Part shown: positions 50,233 to 63,303 of the stretch, piece after piece
Position numbering within the stretch: position 1 is the stretch's first letter
How the letters are laid out: the number at the start of each line of letters is the position of its first letter
From: Xanthomonas fragariae
GTDB lineage: Bacteria; Pseudomonadota; Gammaproteobacteria; Xanthomonadales; Xanthomonadaceae
Length of the DNA: 64,000 bases
Assembly (NCBI RefSeq): GCF_017603965.1
Contig: NZ_CP071955.1
Span: 1,674,001 to 1,738,000 of the forward strand
Direction of reading: 5' to 3'
Notes under the pieces: model-generated
Database searches by the model: none
The model's input: only the letters and a program-made list of their open reading frames with translations
What the model was told of the DNA's origin: nothing
Translations under genes and position numbers: made by a program

Positions 50233-51001
50233 ACTTCGGTGCCAATCGCACGCCGCCGTCCAGACGAATCACTTCGCCATTGAGGTAGCGATTTCGCAGG
50301 ATGAATGCGACGGTATCGGCGTATTCGTCCGGCTTGCCGAGGCGTGAGGGGAACGGGATCGAGGCGGCTAGCGATTGCTGCACGGTGTCGGACATGCCGT
50401 CGACCATCGGGGTCCAGAACACGCCAGGCGCAATCGTCATCACGCGGATGCCGAAGCGTGCCAGTTCGCGGGCCATCGGTAGGGTCATGCCGACCACGCC
50501 GCCCTTGCTTGCGGCATACGCGGCCTGGCCGATCTGGCCCTCGAAGGCGGCGACCGAAGCGGTATTGATGATCACGCCGCGCTCGCCGTCGTCACCGACC
50601 GCGTTGTGCTGCATCACCTCAGCCGCTGCCTTTGCGACATTGAAGCTGCCGACCAGGTTGACCAGCACGGTGTGACGAAAGCTCGCCAGCGGCATCGTCG
50701 CTTCCTTACCCAGCATCCGGCCCGAACCCAGGATGCCGGCGCAATTCACCGCAAGGTTGAGCCCGCCCAGTGCCTGCGCGGCCTGCGCCACATTGGCGGC
50801 GACTTGTGCCTCATCGGTGACATCGGTGGCGAAATAATGCGCGTTGCCGGCACCCAGCAGCGCGAGCGCGGCCTCAGCCTTGTCGGGGTTGACGTCGAAC
50901 AACGCGACCTTGCCGCCGTCGGCCACGATGCGTTGCGCCACGGCCAGGCCCAGGCCGGAAACGCCGCCGGTGACGATGGTGAGGACAGAAGATGGCTGCA
51001 T
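50231..51001 (-). CDS. Short-chain 3-hydroxyacyl-CoA dehydrogenase (HSD10-like)
   Basis: A 256-aa SDR enzyme. [19 protein letters not shown] is the NAD-binding Gly motif, FDVNP gives Asp for NAD preference, and NCAGI, the catalytic Ser in [12 protein letters not shown] and the YAASK pair follow. [15 protein letters not shown] is typical of the 3-hydroxy-2-methylbutyryl-CoA dehydrogenase type. It lies downstream of leucine-catabolism genes on the same strand, fitting a role in branched-chain acyl-CoA breakdown. Confidence 0.85.
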   Translation of the reverse strand: MQPSSVLTIVTGGVSGLGLAVAQRIVADGGKVALFDVNPDKAEAALALLGAGNAHYFATDVTDEAQVAANVAQAAQALGGLNLAVNCAGILGSGRMLGKEATMPLASFRHTVLVNLVGSFNVAKAAAEVMQHNAVGDDGERGVIINTASVAAFEGQIGQAAYAASKGGVVGMTLPMARELARFGIRVMTIAPGVFWTPMVDGMSDTVQQSLAASIPFPSRLGKPDEYADTVAFILRNRYLNGEVIRLDGGVRLAPK

Positions 51002-51139
51002 GCGGTGGTTCCCTGACTAGCGTTGGAGGCCGATGGACACCGGCGAGCGAGCGAGCGGCCAAACAATCGGCAATTCTAGCCGAAGCCTCTACGTGATCGC
51101 GGTGGCGGATGATGCGGGCGTGGGGAATGCAGTGACGTG

Positions 51140-52036
51140 TCAGCCTGCAGCCGCCAACGCCTTACCGACCTTGCTGCCGGTCTCGCGACCGAGCAACTGC
51201 GCCAACCAGCGGCCGGTGCGGGCAAGGGCAGATAGGTCGATGCCGGTTTGCATGCCCGATCCATGCAGCAGATAGACCACGTCTTCGCTGGCGACGTTGC
51301 CGCTGGCACTCTTGGCGTACGGGCAACCGCCAGCGCCGGACACCGCCGAATCGACCACGCGCACGCCTTGTTCCAGGCAGGCGGCGATGTTGGCCAGCGC
51401 CTGGCCATAGGTGTCGTGAAAATGCACGGCCAACGCCGACATCGGCACCGCCTGCGCCACAGCGGCCAGCATCTGGCGCGCCTTGATCGGCGTGCCGACA
51501 CCAATAGTGTCGCCCAGCGAAATTTCGTAGCAGCCCAGCGCGTACAGCCGCTGCGCGACATCGACCACGTCGGCCACCGGCACCTCGCCTTGATACGGGC
51601 AACCCAACACGGTGGAGACATAGCCGCGCACGCGCACGCCATCGAGGGCGGCTTGTTCCAGGATCGGGCGAAACCGCTCGATCGATTCCTCGATGCCCGC
51701 ATTGGTATTGGTGCGATTGAACGCCTCCGACGCCGCAGTGAACACCGCCACTTCCTGCGCACCGGCCGCGCGTGCACGCGTATACCCCCGCAAATTCGGC
51801 ACCAGCACCGGATAGGCGATGCCCGGCACTTGCGCGATGCCGGCGAACACCTCGGCCGCATCGGCCAGTTGTGGCACCCAGCGTGGGCTGACGAAACTGG
51901 TTGCCTCGATGGTGCGCAAGCCGGTGGCCGACAGCTGATCGATCAGCGCGATCTTGTCGGCAGTAGCGATCTGCTGGGCCTCGTTCTGCAAGCCGTCGCG
52001 CGGGCCGACTTCGATAATACGGACGAAGTCGCTCAC
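51140..52036 (-). CDS. Hydroxymethylglutaryl-CoA lyase
   Basis: 298 aa from GTG 52036, overlapping the stop of the upstream hydratase by 4 bases. It cleaves HMG-CoA to acetyl-CoA and acetoacetate in leucine catabolism. VRIIEVGPRDGLQNEAQQ holds the catalytic Arg-Asp pair, the metal His pair is in LAVHFHDTYGQALAN, and GAGGCPYAKSASGNVASEDV contains the active-site Cys loop. Length is normal. Genes of this kind are named liuE or mvaB. Confidence 0.93.
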   Translation of the reverse strand: MSDFVRIIEVGPRDGLQNEAQQIATADKIALIDQLSATGLRTIEATSFVSPRWVPQLADAAEVFAGIAQVPGIAYPVLVPNLRGYTRARAAGAQEVAVFTAASEAFNRTNTNAGIEESIERFRPILEQAALDGVRVRGYVSTVLGCPYQGEVPVADVVDVAQRLYALGCYEISLGDTIGVGTPIKARQMLAAVAQAVPMSALAVHFHDTYGQALANIAACLEQGVRVVDSAVSGAGGCPYAKSASGNVASEDVVYLLHGSGMQTGIDLSALARTGRWLAQLLGRETGSKVGKALAAAG

Positions 52037-52830
52037 GCCACACTCTCCGGCACCCAGGCCGGCGTGCGTTTGTCCAGGAACGCGCTCAAGCCCTCTTGGC
52101 CCTCGGGCGAGACGCGCAAGCGTGCGATCCACGCTGCGTTAGCCGCATCGATGGCGTCACGGTCGGCTGCCGGCAGCACCGAACGCACCAGGGACTTGGC
52201 GTTGCTGGCTGCCAGCGGGGCGGCAGCCAGCAGCAACCGAATCTGCCGGTCCACTGCGATGTTCAGCTGATCGGTAGCGACCAGTTGATGCAACAGCCCC
52301 AGCAGCTGCGCGGTGCCGGCGTCGAAGATCTCGGCGGTGGCGAACCAGCGCCGCGCCTGGCGCGCGCCGATCGCCGCGACCACGTAGGGCGAAATGACCG
52401 CTGGCAGCAGGCCAAGCTTGCTCTCGGTCAGCCCGAAGCGCGCTTGGGTGCAGCCGATGGCGATATCGCAGCACGCCACCAAGCCCACACCGCCGCCGAA
52501 CGCCGCGCCGTTGACGCGCGCGATGGTGGGCTTGGGCAATTCGTCGAGGGTACGCATCAGTCGCGCCAGCGCCAGCGCATCGGCAGCGTTCTCGGCCTGC
52601 CTGGCAGTGGCCATACCGCGCATCCAGTGCAGGTCGGCGCCGGCCGAAAAGGCGCTACCAGCGCCGGTCAGCACGACTACACGAACATGCGTTGCCTGGC
52701 CGGCCTGCTGCAAGGCTTCGGTGAGCGCGGCAATCAGGGGTGCGTCGAAAGCGTTGTGCACCGCCGGGCGGTCCAGTCGCAAGGTGCGGACCGGTCCCTG
52801 GTTCTCGACGATCAAGCCGGTGTCGTGCAT
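52033..52830 (-). CDS. Enoyl-CoA hydratase, probably methylglutaconyl-CoA hydratase
   Basis: 265 aa from ATG 52830 (an alternative ATG is 52845). It has the crotonase fold: LTGAGSAFSAGADLHWMRGM (oxyanion hole), NGAAFGGGVGLVACCDIAIG and RFGLTESKLGLLPAVISPYV with the catalytic Glu. Coupling to HMG-CoA lyase points to the LiuC role, hydrating 3-methylglutaconyl-CoA to HMG-CoA. It is divergent from feoA. Confidence 0.88.
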   Translation of the reverse strand: MHDTGLIVENQGPVRTLRLDRPAVHNAFDAPLIAALTEALQQAGQATHVRVVVLTGAGSAFSAGADLHWMRGMATARQAENAADALALARLMRTLDELPKPTIARVNGAAFGGGVGLVACCDIAIGCTQARFGLTESKLGLLPAVISPYVVAAIGARQARRWFATAEIFDAGTAQLLGLLHQLVATDQLNIAVDRQIRLLLAAAPLAASNAKSLVRSVLPAADRDAIDAANAAWIARLRVSPEGQEGLSAFLDKRTPAWVPESVA

Positions 52831-52910
52831 TGCGCATACGTCCATGAATGGGATACGAATCATGATAGCGGGCCGGGTTGCCAGAGGCATGACGCGGTGC
52901 GTCGATGCTA

Positions 52911-52929
52911 GAATTGAGAACCATTCCTA
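52911..52929. promoter_or_regulatory. Possible Fur box before feoA
   Basis: GAATTGAGAACCATTCCTA closely follows the half-site pattern of Fur boxes (AATGAGAATCATT), with two or three differences. It ends 17 bases before the feoA start codon, where Fur would repress an iron uptake operon. Confidence 0.5.
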
Positions 52930-52946
52930 ACAATCAGGCCGTCTTT

Positions 52947-53195
52947 GTGACGCTGTCCGACATGCCTTTGCATCGCGCCGCCATCGTGGACTCGGTGGAG
53001 GATCGCCTCCCCAACGACACGATCGCCCGGCGCCTGCGGGAACTGGGCTTTGTCGCGGGCGAGGAAGTCACCGTGTTGGCGACCGGGCCGGTCGGGCGCG
53101 AGCCGTTGCTGGTGCAAGTGGGCTATACGCGGTTCGCTCTGCGTCGCAGCGAGGCTGCGCGCGTGCAGGTGCGCGAAGACGGAGCGCAGACATGA
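52947..53195 (+). CDS. feoA: Ferrous iron transport protein A
   Basis: An 82-aa SH3-like cytosolic protein. I choose GTG 52947 because family members begin (M)TLSxxPLxRxAxVxxV, as here. LRELGFVAGEEVTVLATGPV and RFALRRSEAARVQV are typical of FeoA. It overlaps feoB by 4 bases and probably modulates the transporter. Confidence 0.92.
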   Translation: MTLSDMPLHRAAIVDSVEDRLPNDTIARRLRELGFVAGEEVTVLATGPVGREPLLVQVGYTRFALRRSEAARVQVREDGAQT

Positions 53196-55051
53196 ACGCT
53201 GTAAGCGTTCCGCTGCGCCTTGCGCTGGTCGGCAATCCCAACAGCGGCAAGACCGCACTGTTCAACCAGCTGACCGGCAGCCGCCAGAAGGTGGCCAATT
53301 ACACCGGCGTCACCGTCGAGCGTAAAGAGGGACATTTCCGCGCACCGTCCGGGCGCGATTTCGCGGTGCTGGATTTGCCCGGCGCCTACAGCCTGCAGCC
53401 GGCCAGTCTGGACGAGGCGATCACCCGCGACCTGTGCCGCGGCTTCTATCCTGGCGAACCCCCACCGGACGTGCTTGTCTGCGTGATCGACGCGACCAAT
53501 TTGCGCCTGCACCTGCGCTTTGCGCTGGAGCTGCGCGAGCTGGGCCGGCCGATGATCGTGGCGCTAAACATGGCCGATGCAGCGCAGCGCCGCGGCATCG
53601 TCATCGACCTGACGGCACTGGAGCAGGCGCTCGGGGTGCCGGTGGTCGAAACAGTGGCGGTGCGGCGCGGTGGTGCCAAGGCCCTGGTCGAGAGGCTCGA
53701 TGCACAGGCCGCCAATCTTGTTGCGGCCAATGCCACGCCGCCGGTCGACGGCAACCATCACGCTCAGGTGCGGCAGATCCTGAGCGTGGCGGTCACCATG
53801 CCGACTCGCACCTCACGCGTGGACGACACGCTGGACCGCTGGCTGCTGCATCCGATCTGGGGCCTGGTCACGCTGGCGGTGGTGATGTTCCTGATCTTCC
53901 AGGCGGTGTACGCCTGGGCCAAGCCGGTAATGGACCTGATCGATGGGGGTACCTCGGCGCTGGGCGAGTGGGTCGGCGCCACCTTGCCGGAAGGCCCGCT
54001 CAACAGCCTTCTCAAGGACGGCATCATCGCCGGCCTGGGCGGGGTGGTGATCTTCCTGCCGCAGATCCTGATCCTGTTCGCCTTCATTCTGGTATTGGAA
54101 GAATCCGGCTATCTGCCGCGTGCGGCGTTTCTGCTTGATCGCATGATGGCCGCAGCCGGCTTGTCTGGTCGTTCGTTCATCCCGTTGTTGTCGAGCTTTG
54201 CGTGTGCGGTGCCGGGCATCATGTCCACGCGCAGCATTCAGGACCCGCGCGACCGGCTCGCCACCATCATGGTCGCGCCGCTGATGACGTGTTCGGCGCG
54301 GTTGCCGGTGTACGCCTTGCTGATCGGTGCTTTCATTCCGCAGAAGACCGTGTGGGGAATCTTCAATCAGCAAGGGCTGGTGTTGTTCGCGTTGTATGCC
54401 GCAGCCATCGTCAGCGCGCTGCTGGTATCGTGGACGATGAAAAAGTGGCGTCGCGACAAAAGCGAGCATCCGCTGATGTTGGAGCTGCCGTCCTATCGCG
54501 TTCCGCATCTGCGCGACCTGGCCTTGGGTCTGTGGGAGCGTGCGCTGATCTTCCTCAAGCGCGTGGGGGGCATCATTCTCGCGCTGACCATTTTGCTGTG
54601 GTTCCTGCTTTCGTTTCCGGCTGCGCCCGCCGATGCAACCTTGCCGGCGATCGACTACAGCTTCGCTGGCCGCATCGGGCATGCCCTGGCGATTTTCTTC
54701 GCGCCGCTGGGCTTCAATTGGCAGATCTGTATCGCGCTGATCCCCGGCCTGGCCGCGCGCGAAGTGGCGGTGGCGTCGCTGGCCACCGTATACGCACTGT
54801 CGGCCGCCGATGACGATGCCGCCGCGCAGGCGTTGTCGCCATTGATCAGCGATGGCTGGTCGCTGGCTACCGCACTGTCGTTGCTGGTCTGGTACATCTA
54901 TGCACCGATGTGCATCTCCACGCTGGCCACCATCAAGCGCGAAACCAACTCGTGGAAGCAGATGACCATGAGCGCGGTGTATCTGTTCGCGCTGGCTTAC
55001 CTGGCCTCGCTGGTGACCTGTCAGCTGGCCGTGCTGCTGGGAGCCGGCTGA
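53192..55051 (+). CDS. feoB: Ferrous iron transporter FeoB
   Basis: A 619-aa inner-membrane Fe(II) transporter. The N-terminal G domain has LVGNPNSGKTALFNQLTG, YTGVTVERKEGHF, DLPGAYSLQ and NMADAAQRRG. The membrane part from about 215 contains two Gate-type repeats with SFACAVPGIMSTRSIQDPRD and GLAAREVAVASLATVYALS. It is shorter than E. coli FeoB (773 aa), a length common in this group. Confidence 0.96.
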   Translation: MNAVSVPLRLALVGNPNSGKTALFNQLTGSRQKVANYTGVTVERKEGHFRAPSGRDFAVLDLPGAYSLQPASLDEAITRDLCRGFYPGEPPPDVLVCVIDATNLRLHLRFALELRELGRPMIVALNMADAAQRRGIVIDLTALEQALGVPVVETVAVRRGGAKALVERLDAQAANLVAANATPPVDGNHHAQVRQILSVAVTMPTRTSRVDDTLDRWLLHPIWGLVTLAVVMFLIFQAVYAWAKPVMDLIDGGTSALGEWVGATLPEGPLNSLLKDGIIAGLGGVVIFLPQILILFAFILVLEESGYLPRAAFLLDRMMAAAGLSGRSFIPLLSSFACAVPGIMSTRSIQDPRDRLATIMVAPLMTCSARLPVYALLIGAFIPQKTVWGIFNQQGLVLFALYAAAIVSALLVSWTMKKWRRDKSEHPLMLELPSYRVPHLRDLALGLWERALIFLKRVGGIILALTILLWFLLSFPAAPADATLPAIDYSFAGRIGHALAIFFAPLGFNWQICIALIPGLAAREVAVASLATVYALSAADDDAAAQALSPLISDGWSLATALSLLVWYIYAPMCISTLATIKRETNSWKQMTMSAVYLFALAYLASLVTCQLAVLLGAG

Positions 55052-55052
55052 G

Positions 55053-55307
55053 GTGGATCTCTCGCTCACGCTGCAATACGTGGTCATCGCGCTTGCGGTG
55101 TCGCTTAGCTTATGGGTAGTGATGAAGACGCAATTTCCCGGCACCTTGCGGCGCCTGCGCGGTGCGCTTGCGCTTGGTCTGGTGCGCGATGGGTGGCCTG
55201 CCTGGATGCAGTCGTTGGGGCGCCGCGTGGCACCGCCAGCGGCGCAAAATGCCTCGGCTTGCGGCGGTTGCCAGAGCTGCGGCCCGACACCTCCGCCTAG
55301 TCACTGA
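55053..55307 (+). CDS. Small Cys-rich membrane protein linked to feoAB (DUF6587-like)
   Basis: 84 aa from GTG 55053, one base after the feoB stop. One N-terminal membrane helix (LQYVVIALAVSLSLWVVMKT) is followed by a basic stretch and a C-terminal Cys cluster, ASACGGCQSCGPTPPPSH. Position third in the feo operon and the C-x2-C-x2-C tail suggest iron or iron-sulfur binding, taking the place of FeoC, which it does not resemble. I recall the name DUF6587 for such proteins. Confidence 0.72.
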   Translation: MDLSLTLQYVVIALAVSLSLWVVMKTQFPGTLRRLRGALALGLVRDGWPAWMQSLGRRVAPPAAQNASACGGCQSCGPTPPPSH

Positions 55308-56296
55308 CCCCAGCGGCGTCGGCTACACCTGCGCGGGCGCAGGATGCGGCGGTTCAATAGACAGGTAATGCGTTTTCTATGTCGCACACGACAAGGCGAT
55401 GCTGAGCCACAATGGCGAGGCGCTGTGCACGATGACCGCGCCGGAATTGGAGATCGTGGTGGTGTACCGCATGGAGTCGCACCAGAAGCGGTAGACCAAC
55501 ATGCGCCCGATATACTGCAAATTCACGGGCGAATGGGCGCAGGTCGTGCGTCAGATGCGCCATGTGGCCACTCCGGAAGCCTTGATCGAGGACAAGCATT
55601 CGATCACCAAGATCCAGAACGTAGGGATGACCGCGTGTGCAGACAGGCTCGGCGCACGCCGAACATCTGTCACGCAACGCAGCCGCCAGGCACGCTGCAG
55701 TGCAATGCGTGTCGGCCGTTCGTGCCGGGCGCGCCGTTCTTCGCCAGCTTGCCGCAGGCCAATACGCTGCGGCTATCGTTAGTCATCGTGCCGGGCGAGA
55801 AGATCGATGCCGGTACCAGGTGCTCGGCGAGGTGTTGCGCGAGGTGCTGGGCCAGTTGCCAGGGCAGTGCGCCTAACCACGTCGACCTCAGCGCAGGATG
55901 CGTCGATCGCAATACGGATTGACAGCGTCGCGATCGGTATCGCACTCGACGTCACTCGCCCCCGGCAGCCGCAGTGCGATTGACAAACGTGCGGTGCAAG
56001 GCCCGGTGCGCGTCGGCATCAAAGGCCTGGACGGCGACGAGCAGGGTGCCACCGTGTGCATAGCGCGCCGGACAAACAAGGCGATCCATCATTGCCCAGA
56101 CCGACCTTACGGCTGCTCGCGATGTTGTGTCCGCCGCTGAGCAGCGATCAATCGCTGCGCAGCCACCACGCAGACGCTGCAAGACGCAGCACATCTGGAA
56201 AATGCCCAGCCGCACGTCGCTTTTGCGATTCCTCAATCCCGATTCCCCATTCCCGGCTATCTTGTACAACCGACACAGCCTAGCGAGCCTGCAGCC
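55308..56296. pseudogene. Decayed coding stretch between feo and dapB
   Basis: About 990 bases without an intact gene. Pieces of what looks like one + strand protein sit in different frames: FYVAHDKAMLSHNGEALCTM (about 55372), RPIYCKFTGEWAQVVRQMRH (about 55503), GTLQCNACRPFVPGAPFFAS and LRLSLVIVPGEKIDAGTR (about 55690-55820), and IRIDSVAIGIALDV (about 55915). Several shifts and stops lie between. The original product is unknown, perhaps an exported protein. An AATCCC repeat lies at the right end. Confidence 0.4.
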
Positions 56297-57013
56297 ATGA
56301 CAACCTCTCCTGTGAAAGTTCTGATCTACGGTGCCTCCGGGCGGATGGGCAAGGCATTGCTGCGATTGGCTGCCGAAGACGAGGCCTTGCACGTCGTCGG
56401 GGCGGTGGTAGGGCGCTCGCCGTCGCAACGCGTCGTGGAAGGTGTGCCTTACTTCGCCGCGAGCGAACTGGGCGGTGCGCCGGCCTTCGATGTGGCGATC
56501 GACTTCAGCTTGCCGCAGGGCTTCGCACCGATCCTGGCGTTATGCGCGCAGCGCGGCAAACCGTTTGTGTCCGGCACCACCGGATTGGATGAAGCGCAAC
56601 GCGCGGCGTTGCGCGATGCAGCGCGGCATATCCCATTGCTGTGGGCGTCCAATTTCAGTCTTGGCGTTGCGGTGTTGACCGAGTTGGTGGAACGTGCCGC
56701 CGGCAGCTTGCCGGGCTGGGATTGCGACATCCTCGAAGCGCATCACGTGCACAAGCAGGACGCGCCCTCCGGTACCGCACTGACGCTGGGCGAAGCGGCC
56801 ACCGGCAGCGGCGCGCAGCCGCGCTACGCCAGCTTGCGTGCCGGCGACATCGTCGGCGAACACACGGTGCAGCTCACCGGGCTGGGCGAGCGGCTCGAGT
56901 TGGTCCACCGCGCCACCAATCGCGACATCTTCGCGCGCGGTGCCTTGCATGCGGCCAAGCGACTGATCGGCAAGCCGCCCGGTAGCTACCGAGTGCGCGA
57001 CCTGGTGCTGTAA
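56297..57013 (+). CDS. dapB: 4-hydroxy-tetrahydrodipicolinate reductase
   Basis: A 238-aa NAD(P)H enzyme of lysine/diaminopimelate synthesis. [18 protein letters not shown] is the nucleotide-binding loop. [13 protein letters not shown], the active-site [20 protein letters not shown] and [20 protein letters not shown] are diagnostic. Length is slightly short for the family but complete. Confidence 0.96.
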   Translation: MTTSPVKVLIYGASGRMGKALLRLAAEDEALHVVGAVVGRSPSQRVVEGVPYFAASELGGAPAFDVAIDFSLPQGFAPILALCAQRGKPFVSGTTGLDEAQRAALRDAARHIPLLWASNFSLGVAVLTELVERAAGSLPGWDCDILEAHHVHKQDAPSGTALTLGEAATGSGAQPRYASLRAGDIVGEHTVQLTGLGERLELVHRATNRDIFARGALHAAKRLIGKPPGSYRVRDLVL

Positions 57014-57252
57014 CCCGGCGCGCCACCGCGCATGAACGGCAGCTAGCAGTAGCGGCCGATTCATGCCGCCGCTGCGATGCCGGCGCGGCATCTGCCATTC
57101 TTCAGGCTGGCATGCAGGCGCACTTGCCTTTACAATTCTCGCTTGCCCGAACCAGCGTCGGACCGGTCCTCAACACCGCGTCCGCGCTTTGCTGCAACCG
57201 GAATTTGGCCGGAAGCGCATCGGAGTCCCAGGCAGCCAGAGCGAGACCCCAC

Positions 57253-58431
57253 GTGACCCAACCCGCAATCCTTGTCCTCGAAGACGGCACCGTGTTCGAG
57301 GGCGAATCCGTAGGCGCCAACGGGCTTTCCGTCGGTGAAGTGGTGTTCAACACCGCCATGACCGGCTATCAGGAAGTACTGACCGATCCCTCCTACGCCC
57401 GCCAGATGGTCACGCTGACCTATCCGCATATCGGCAATACCGGTTTTACCGATCAGGATGACGAAGCCGGCAAGATCTGGGCCGCCGGCTTGATCGTGCG
57501 CGATGTGCCGCGTCGCCCCAGCAGCTGGCGCAGCCAGGTGGCCTTGCCAGAGTGGCTGCAGGCCCGCGGTGTGGTCGCCATTTCCGGCATCGACACCCGC
57601 AAGCTGACTCGCCTGCTGCGTCAGAAGGGCGCCCAGAACGGCGCGTTGATGGCCGGCGAGATCGACCTCGAAAAGGCGCTGCAATCCGCACGCAATTTCC
57701 CCGGCTTGAAGGGCATGGATCTGGCCAAGGTGGTCTCCACCAAGGCGACTTACGGTTGGCAGGAAGGTCAGCTGGATCTCAACTCCGACACCTTTCTTGG
57801 CCTGGGTGCGTTGAATGTTGGAAAGTCCGCACATGGAAGTGCGGGCTCTGGCGAGGGACTCGCATTCAAAGTTGTTGCTTACGATTACGGTGTCAAGCTC
57901 AACATCCTGCGCATGCTGGCCGAGCGTGGTTGCGACGTCACCGTGGTGCCGGCGCAGACGCCGGTGGCCGAGGTGCTGGCAATGCAGCCTGACGGCGTGT
58001 TCTTGTCCAATGGCCCGGGCGATCCGGAGCCGTGCGATTACGCCATCAGCGCGATCCAGGAATTGATTGCCAAGAAGGTGCCGACCTTCGGCATCTGCCT
58101 GGGCCATCAGCTGCTGGCGCTGGCCGCTGGCGCCAGGACGGTCAAGATGAGCACCGGCCACCACGGCGCCAATCATCCGGTGCAGGATCTGGACGGTGGG
58201 CGGGTGATGATTACCTCGCAGAACCACGGCTTTGCGGTCGACGAAAGCACGCTACCGGCCAATGTGCGGGTGACCCATCGTTCGTTGTTCGATGGCACCA
58301 ATCAGGGCATCGCGCTGACCGATGCACCGGCGTTCTCGTTCCAGGGCCACCCGGAAGCCTCGCCGGGGCCGCGCGATGTGGGGCCGTTGTTTGATCGCTT
58401 CGTGGCGCTAATGGCTGAAGCGAAAGCTTGA
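57253..58431 (+). CDS. carA: Carbamoyl-phosphate synthase, small (glutaminase) subunit
   Basis: 392 aa from GTG 57253 ([20 protein letters not shown]). It hydrolyses glutamine and channels ammonia to CarB. The catalytic Cys is in [15 protein letters not shown] and the His/Glu in [11 protein letters not shown]. About 16-18 residues, [18 protein letters not shown] (about 191-208), lie just before [15 protein letters not shown] where close relatives, as I recall them, have a short linker. The underlying DNA is palindromic. The insertion falls between the N-terminal and glutaminase domains and probably does not destroy activity. carB is separated from it by two inserted genes. Confidence 0.95.
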   Translation: MTQPAILVLEDGTVFEGESVGANGLSVGEVVFNTAMTGYQEVLTDPSYARQMVTLTYPHIGNTGFTDQDDEAGKIWAAGLIVRDVPRRPSSWRSQVALPEWLQARGVVAISGIDTRKLTRLLRQKGAQNGALMAGEIDLEKALQSARNFPGLKGMDLAKVVSTKATYGWQEGQLDLNSDTFLGLGALNVGKSAHGSAGSGEGLAFKVVAYDYGVKLNILRMLAERGCDVTVVPAQTPVAEVLAMQPDGVFLSNGPGDPEPCDYAISAIQELIAKKVPTFGICLGHQLLALAAGARTVKMSTGHHGANHPVQDLDGGRVMITSQNHGFAVDESTLPANVRVTHRSLFDGTNQGIALTDAPAFSFQGHPEASPGPRDVGPLFDRFVALMAEAKA

Positions 58432-58499
58432 ACCCCGTCCCGGGCCACATGCTCGCTCCGATGACTGCATCGCATACCGTCGCCCCAGCTGAGATCCCA

Positions 58500-59648
58500 A
58501 TGCTTGATCGCATCGACATCGAAGGTTTGAAGGGAGTTGGCAAGGTAGAGCTGCGGTTCGACGCCTCCAGCCGGGCGCGCGTGCTTTTTGGTGTCAACGG
58601 CGTTGGCAAGACTAAATCGTTAGAGGCCATCTATGGTGTATTGCTATTCACCAATGAGGAGTTCTTGCGGGTCAAGGGTGATCGGGGAGTCCATCCAGAG
58701 AAATGCGTGCCCGCATCCAACGTCCTTATCGACGATGCGCAGTACCTTCTTGATAGGCCTTCGCAGCAGATCGTACAAGTAAGAAGTGTTGCTTCACAGT
58801 CAGTGCATCACTGGCGTCCCTTGGTTTACATCGGAGCGGGTGGGCGGTCGTCGGTGGGACGTCAACCCACATCTATTGCAGCACTGGGAAACTTTGAGGA
58901 ACGTAAGTCTCAGCATTTTGAAGTGTTGTTACAGGAGTGCGAGAGCGGCTCGTTGCGCTCTGCCGGCATGGATGCTGACATCCGCGTGTGGTTCATACAG
59001 CGTGCGCAGTCGGTCAATCCTTTTCAGGTTGAAAAGGACAACCTGCGTAACGAGATCGAGTCGGTGTTGAAGCTGTTGCATCGCATCGATCAGCGCGTGC
59101 ATGCGGAGCGCTTGCAGATTGACGGCTCGCAGCGCGTTTATCTGAGTGTTGAAGGCCGGATGGTCGAGCTGGGAGAGCTCAGTTCGGGTTTTGCCTCGGT
59201 GGTGAAGCTTTTCCAGGCGATCATCTCCGGGTATGCCGGTTTCAGCAATTCCAAGGATCTCCAAAACCAGCCAGGCGTGGTTCTAATCGATGAAATCGAA
59301 AGTCATCTCCACGTTGGTTGGCAGGTAAGTATCGTCAGACATTTGAAAGCGCTTTTCCCGAATACCCAGTTCTTCATCAGCACCCACTCGCCGCTCGTGT
59401 TGACCCAACTGGAGCAGGGAGAGGCCTATCTGCTAGAACGCGACGCGGCAGACGGAGTCGTCAGATCGTGTATTGTCGACTCGCCCAACATGAAGGCATT
59501 TGCGGATGTGCTTGAAGAGACCTTTGGGGTCGATCTCAATGCACTCAATCGCGATGCGCTCGTTAGCGAAGACCACTCCGCCACCAAACGTGCATTGCTG
59601 GATCTGATCAGGCAGCGCCGCGATCGCCAGGGTGGGGAGCAAGCATGA
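58500..59648 (+). CDS. AAA/ABC-type ATPase (AAA_21/OLD-like), inserted between carA and carB
   Basis: 382 aa from ATG 58500; upstream in-frame starts exist (58449, 58461, or TTG 58428 overlapping carA). Walker A is GVNGVGKT (31-38), a signature-like LGELSSGFASVVKLF precedes Walker B GVVLIDEIESH (about 259-269), and the switch is FFISTHSPLVLTQ, as in OLD/RecF-like single ATPases. An EESxx-type C-terminal region follows. It overlaps the next gene by 4 bases, so the pair works together. Such ATPases act in several phage-defence systems as sensors or drivers of a nuclease. Its role here is inferred only. Confidence 0.8.
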   Translation: MLDRIDIEGLKGVGKVELRFDASSRARVLFGVNGVGKTKSLEAIYGVLLFTNEEFLRVKGDRGVHPEKCVPASNVLIDDAQYLLDRPSQQIVQVRSVASQSVHHWRPLVYIGAGGRSSVGRQPTSIAALGNFEERKSQHFEVLLQECESGSLRSAGMDADIRVWFIQRAQSVNPFQVEKDNLRNEIESVLKLLHRIDQRVHAERLQIDGSQRVYLSVEGRMVELGELSSGFASVVKLFQAIISGYAGFSNSKDLQNQPGVVLIDEIESHLHVGWQVSIVRHLKALFPNTQFFISTHSPLVLTQLEQGEAYLLERDAADGVVRSCIVDSPNMKAFADVLEETFGVDLNALNRDALVSEDHSATKRALLDLIRQRRDRQGGEQA

Positions 59649-60052
59649 CCCGTCTAGTACTACTGGGTGCCAACCTGCTGATCGGCGCACTGGACGGGGA
59701 GGAGGGCAACACGGCTCACGAAGCTTCGCTGTCGACGTTTGAGGCGCGGGTCGCCGATCCGGACGTCAAGAGAGCGATCTCCCCGCTGATTCGATACGAA
59801 GTGCCGTGCGGTATGCACGAGGCGGATGTCGAGGCGGTGAACGCCATCCTCAACGATATGAAGGAGTTCGAGGTACGGGGCCAAGAGGCCATACGTGCTG
59901 CTGAAGTATTCCGGAAAGCTCGCCAGACCAATGTAAAGCTGGATAAGCGCAAGTTCGACGTATTCCATTGCCTCTGCGCGGAAATCAATGAACTCGAGAT
60001 GCTCAGCAAGGATGAGGATATCGAGACGATTCAAAAACTTATGAAGGCCTGA
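59645..60052 (+). CDS. PIN-like protein partnered with the ATPase
   Basis: 135 aa. The layout is that of a PIN-domain ribonuclease: N-terminal strand [32 protein letters not shown] (acidic Glu), [20 protein letters not shown] (Asp) and [18 protein letters not shown] (Asp). The first catalytic Asp expected in LLDAN is Gly8 (GGT for GAT, one base away), so metal binding may be impaired. It overlaps the ATPase gene by 4 bases and ends 8 bases before carB, so it is likely co-transcribed with carA and carB. Confidence 0.68.
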   Translation: MTRLVLLGANLLIGALDGEEGNTAHEASLSTFEARVADPDVKRAISPLIRYEVPCGMHEADVEAVNAILNDMKEFEVRGQEAIRAAEVFRKARQTNVKLDKRKFDVFHCLCAEINELEMLSKDEDIETIQKLMKA

Positions 60053-60060
60053 AGAAGAAA

Positions 60061-63299
<3,239 letters not shown>

Positions 63300-63303
<4 letters not shown>

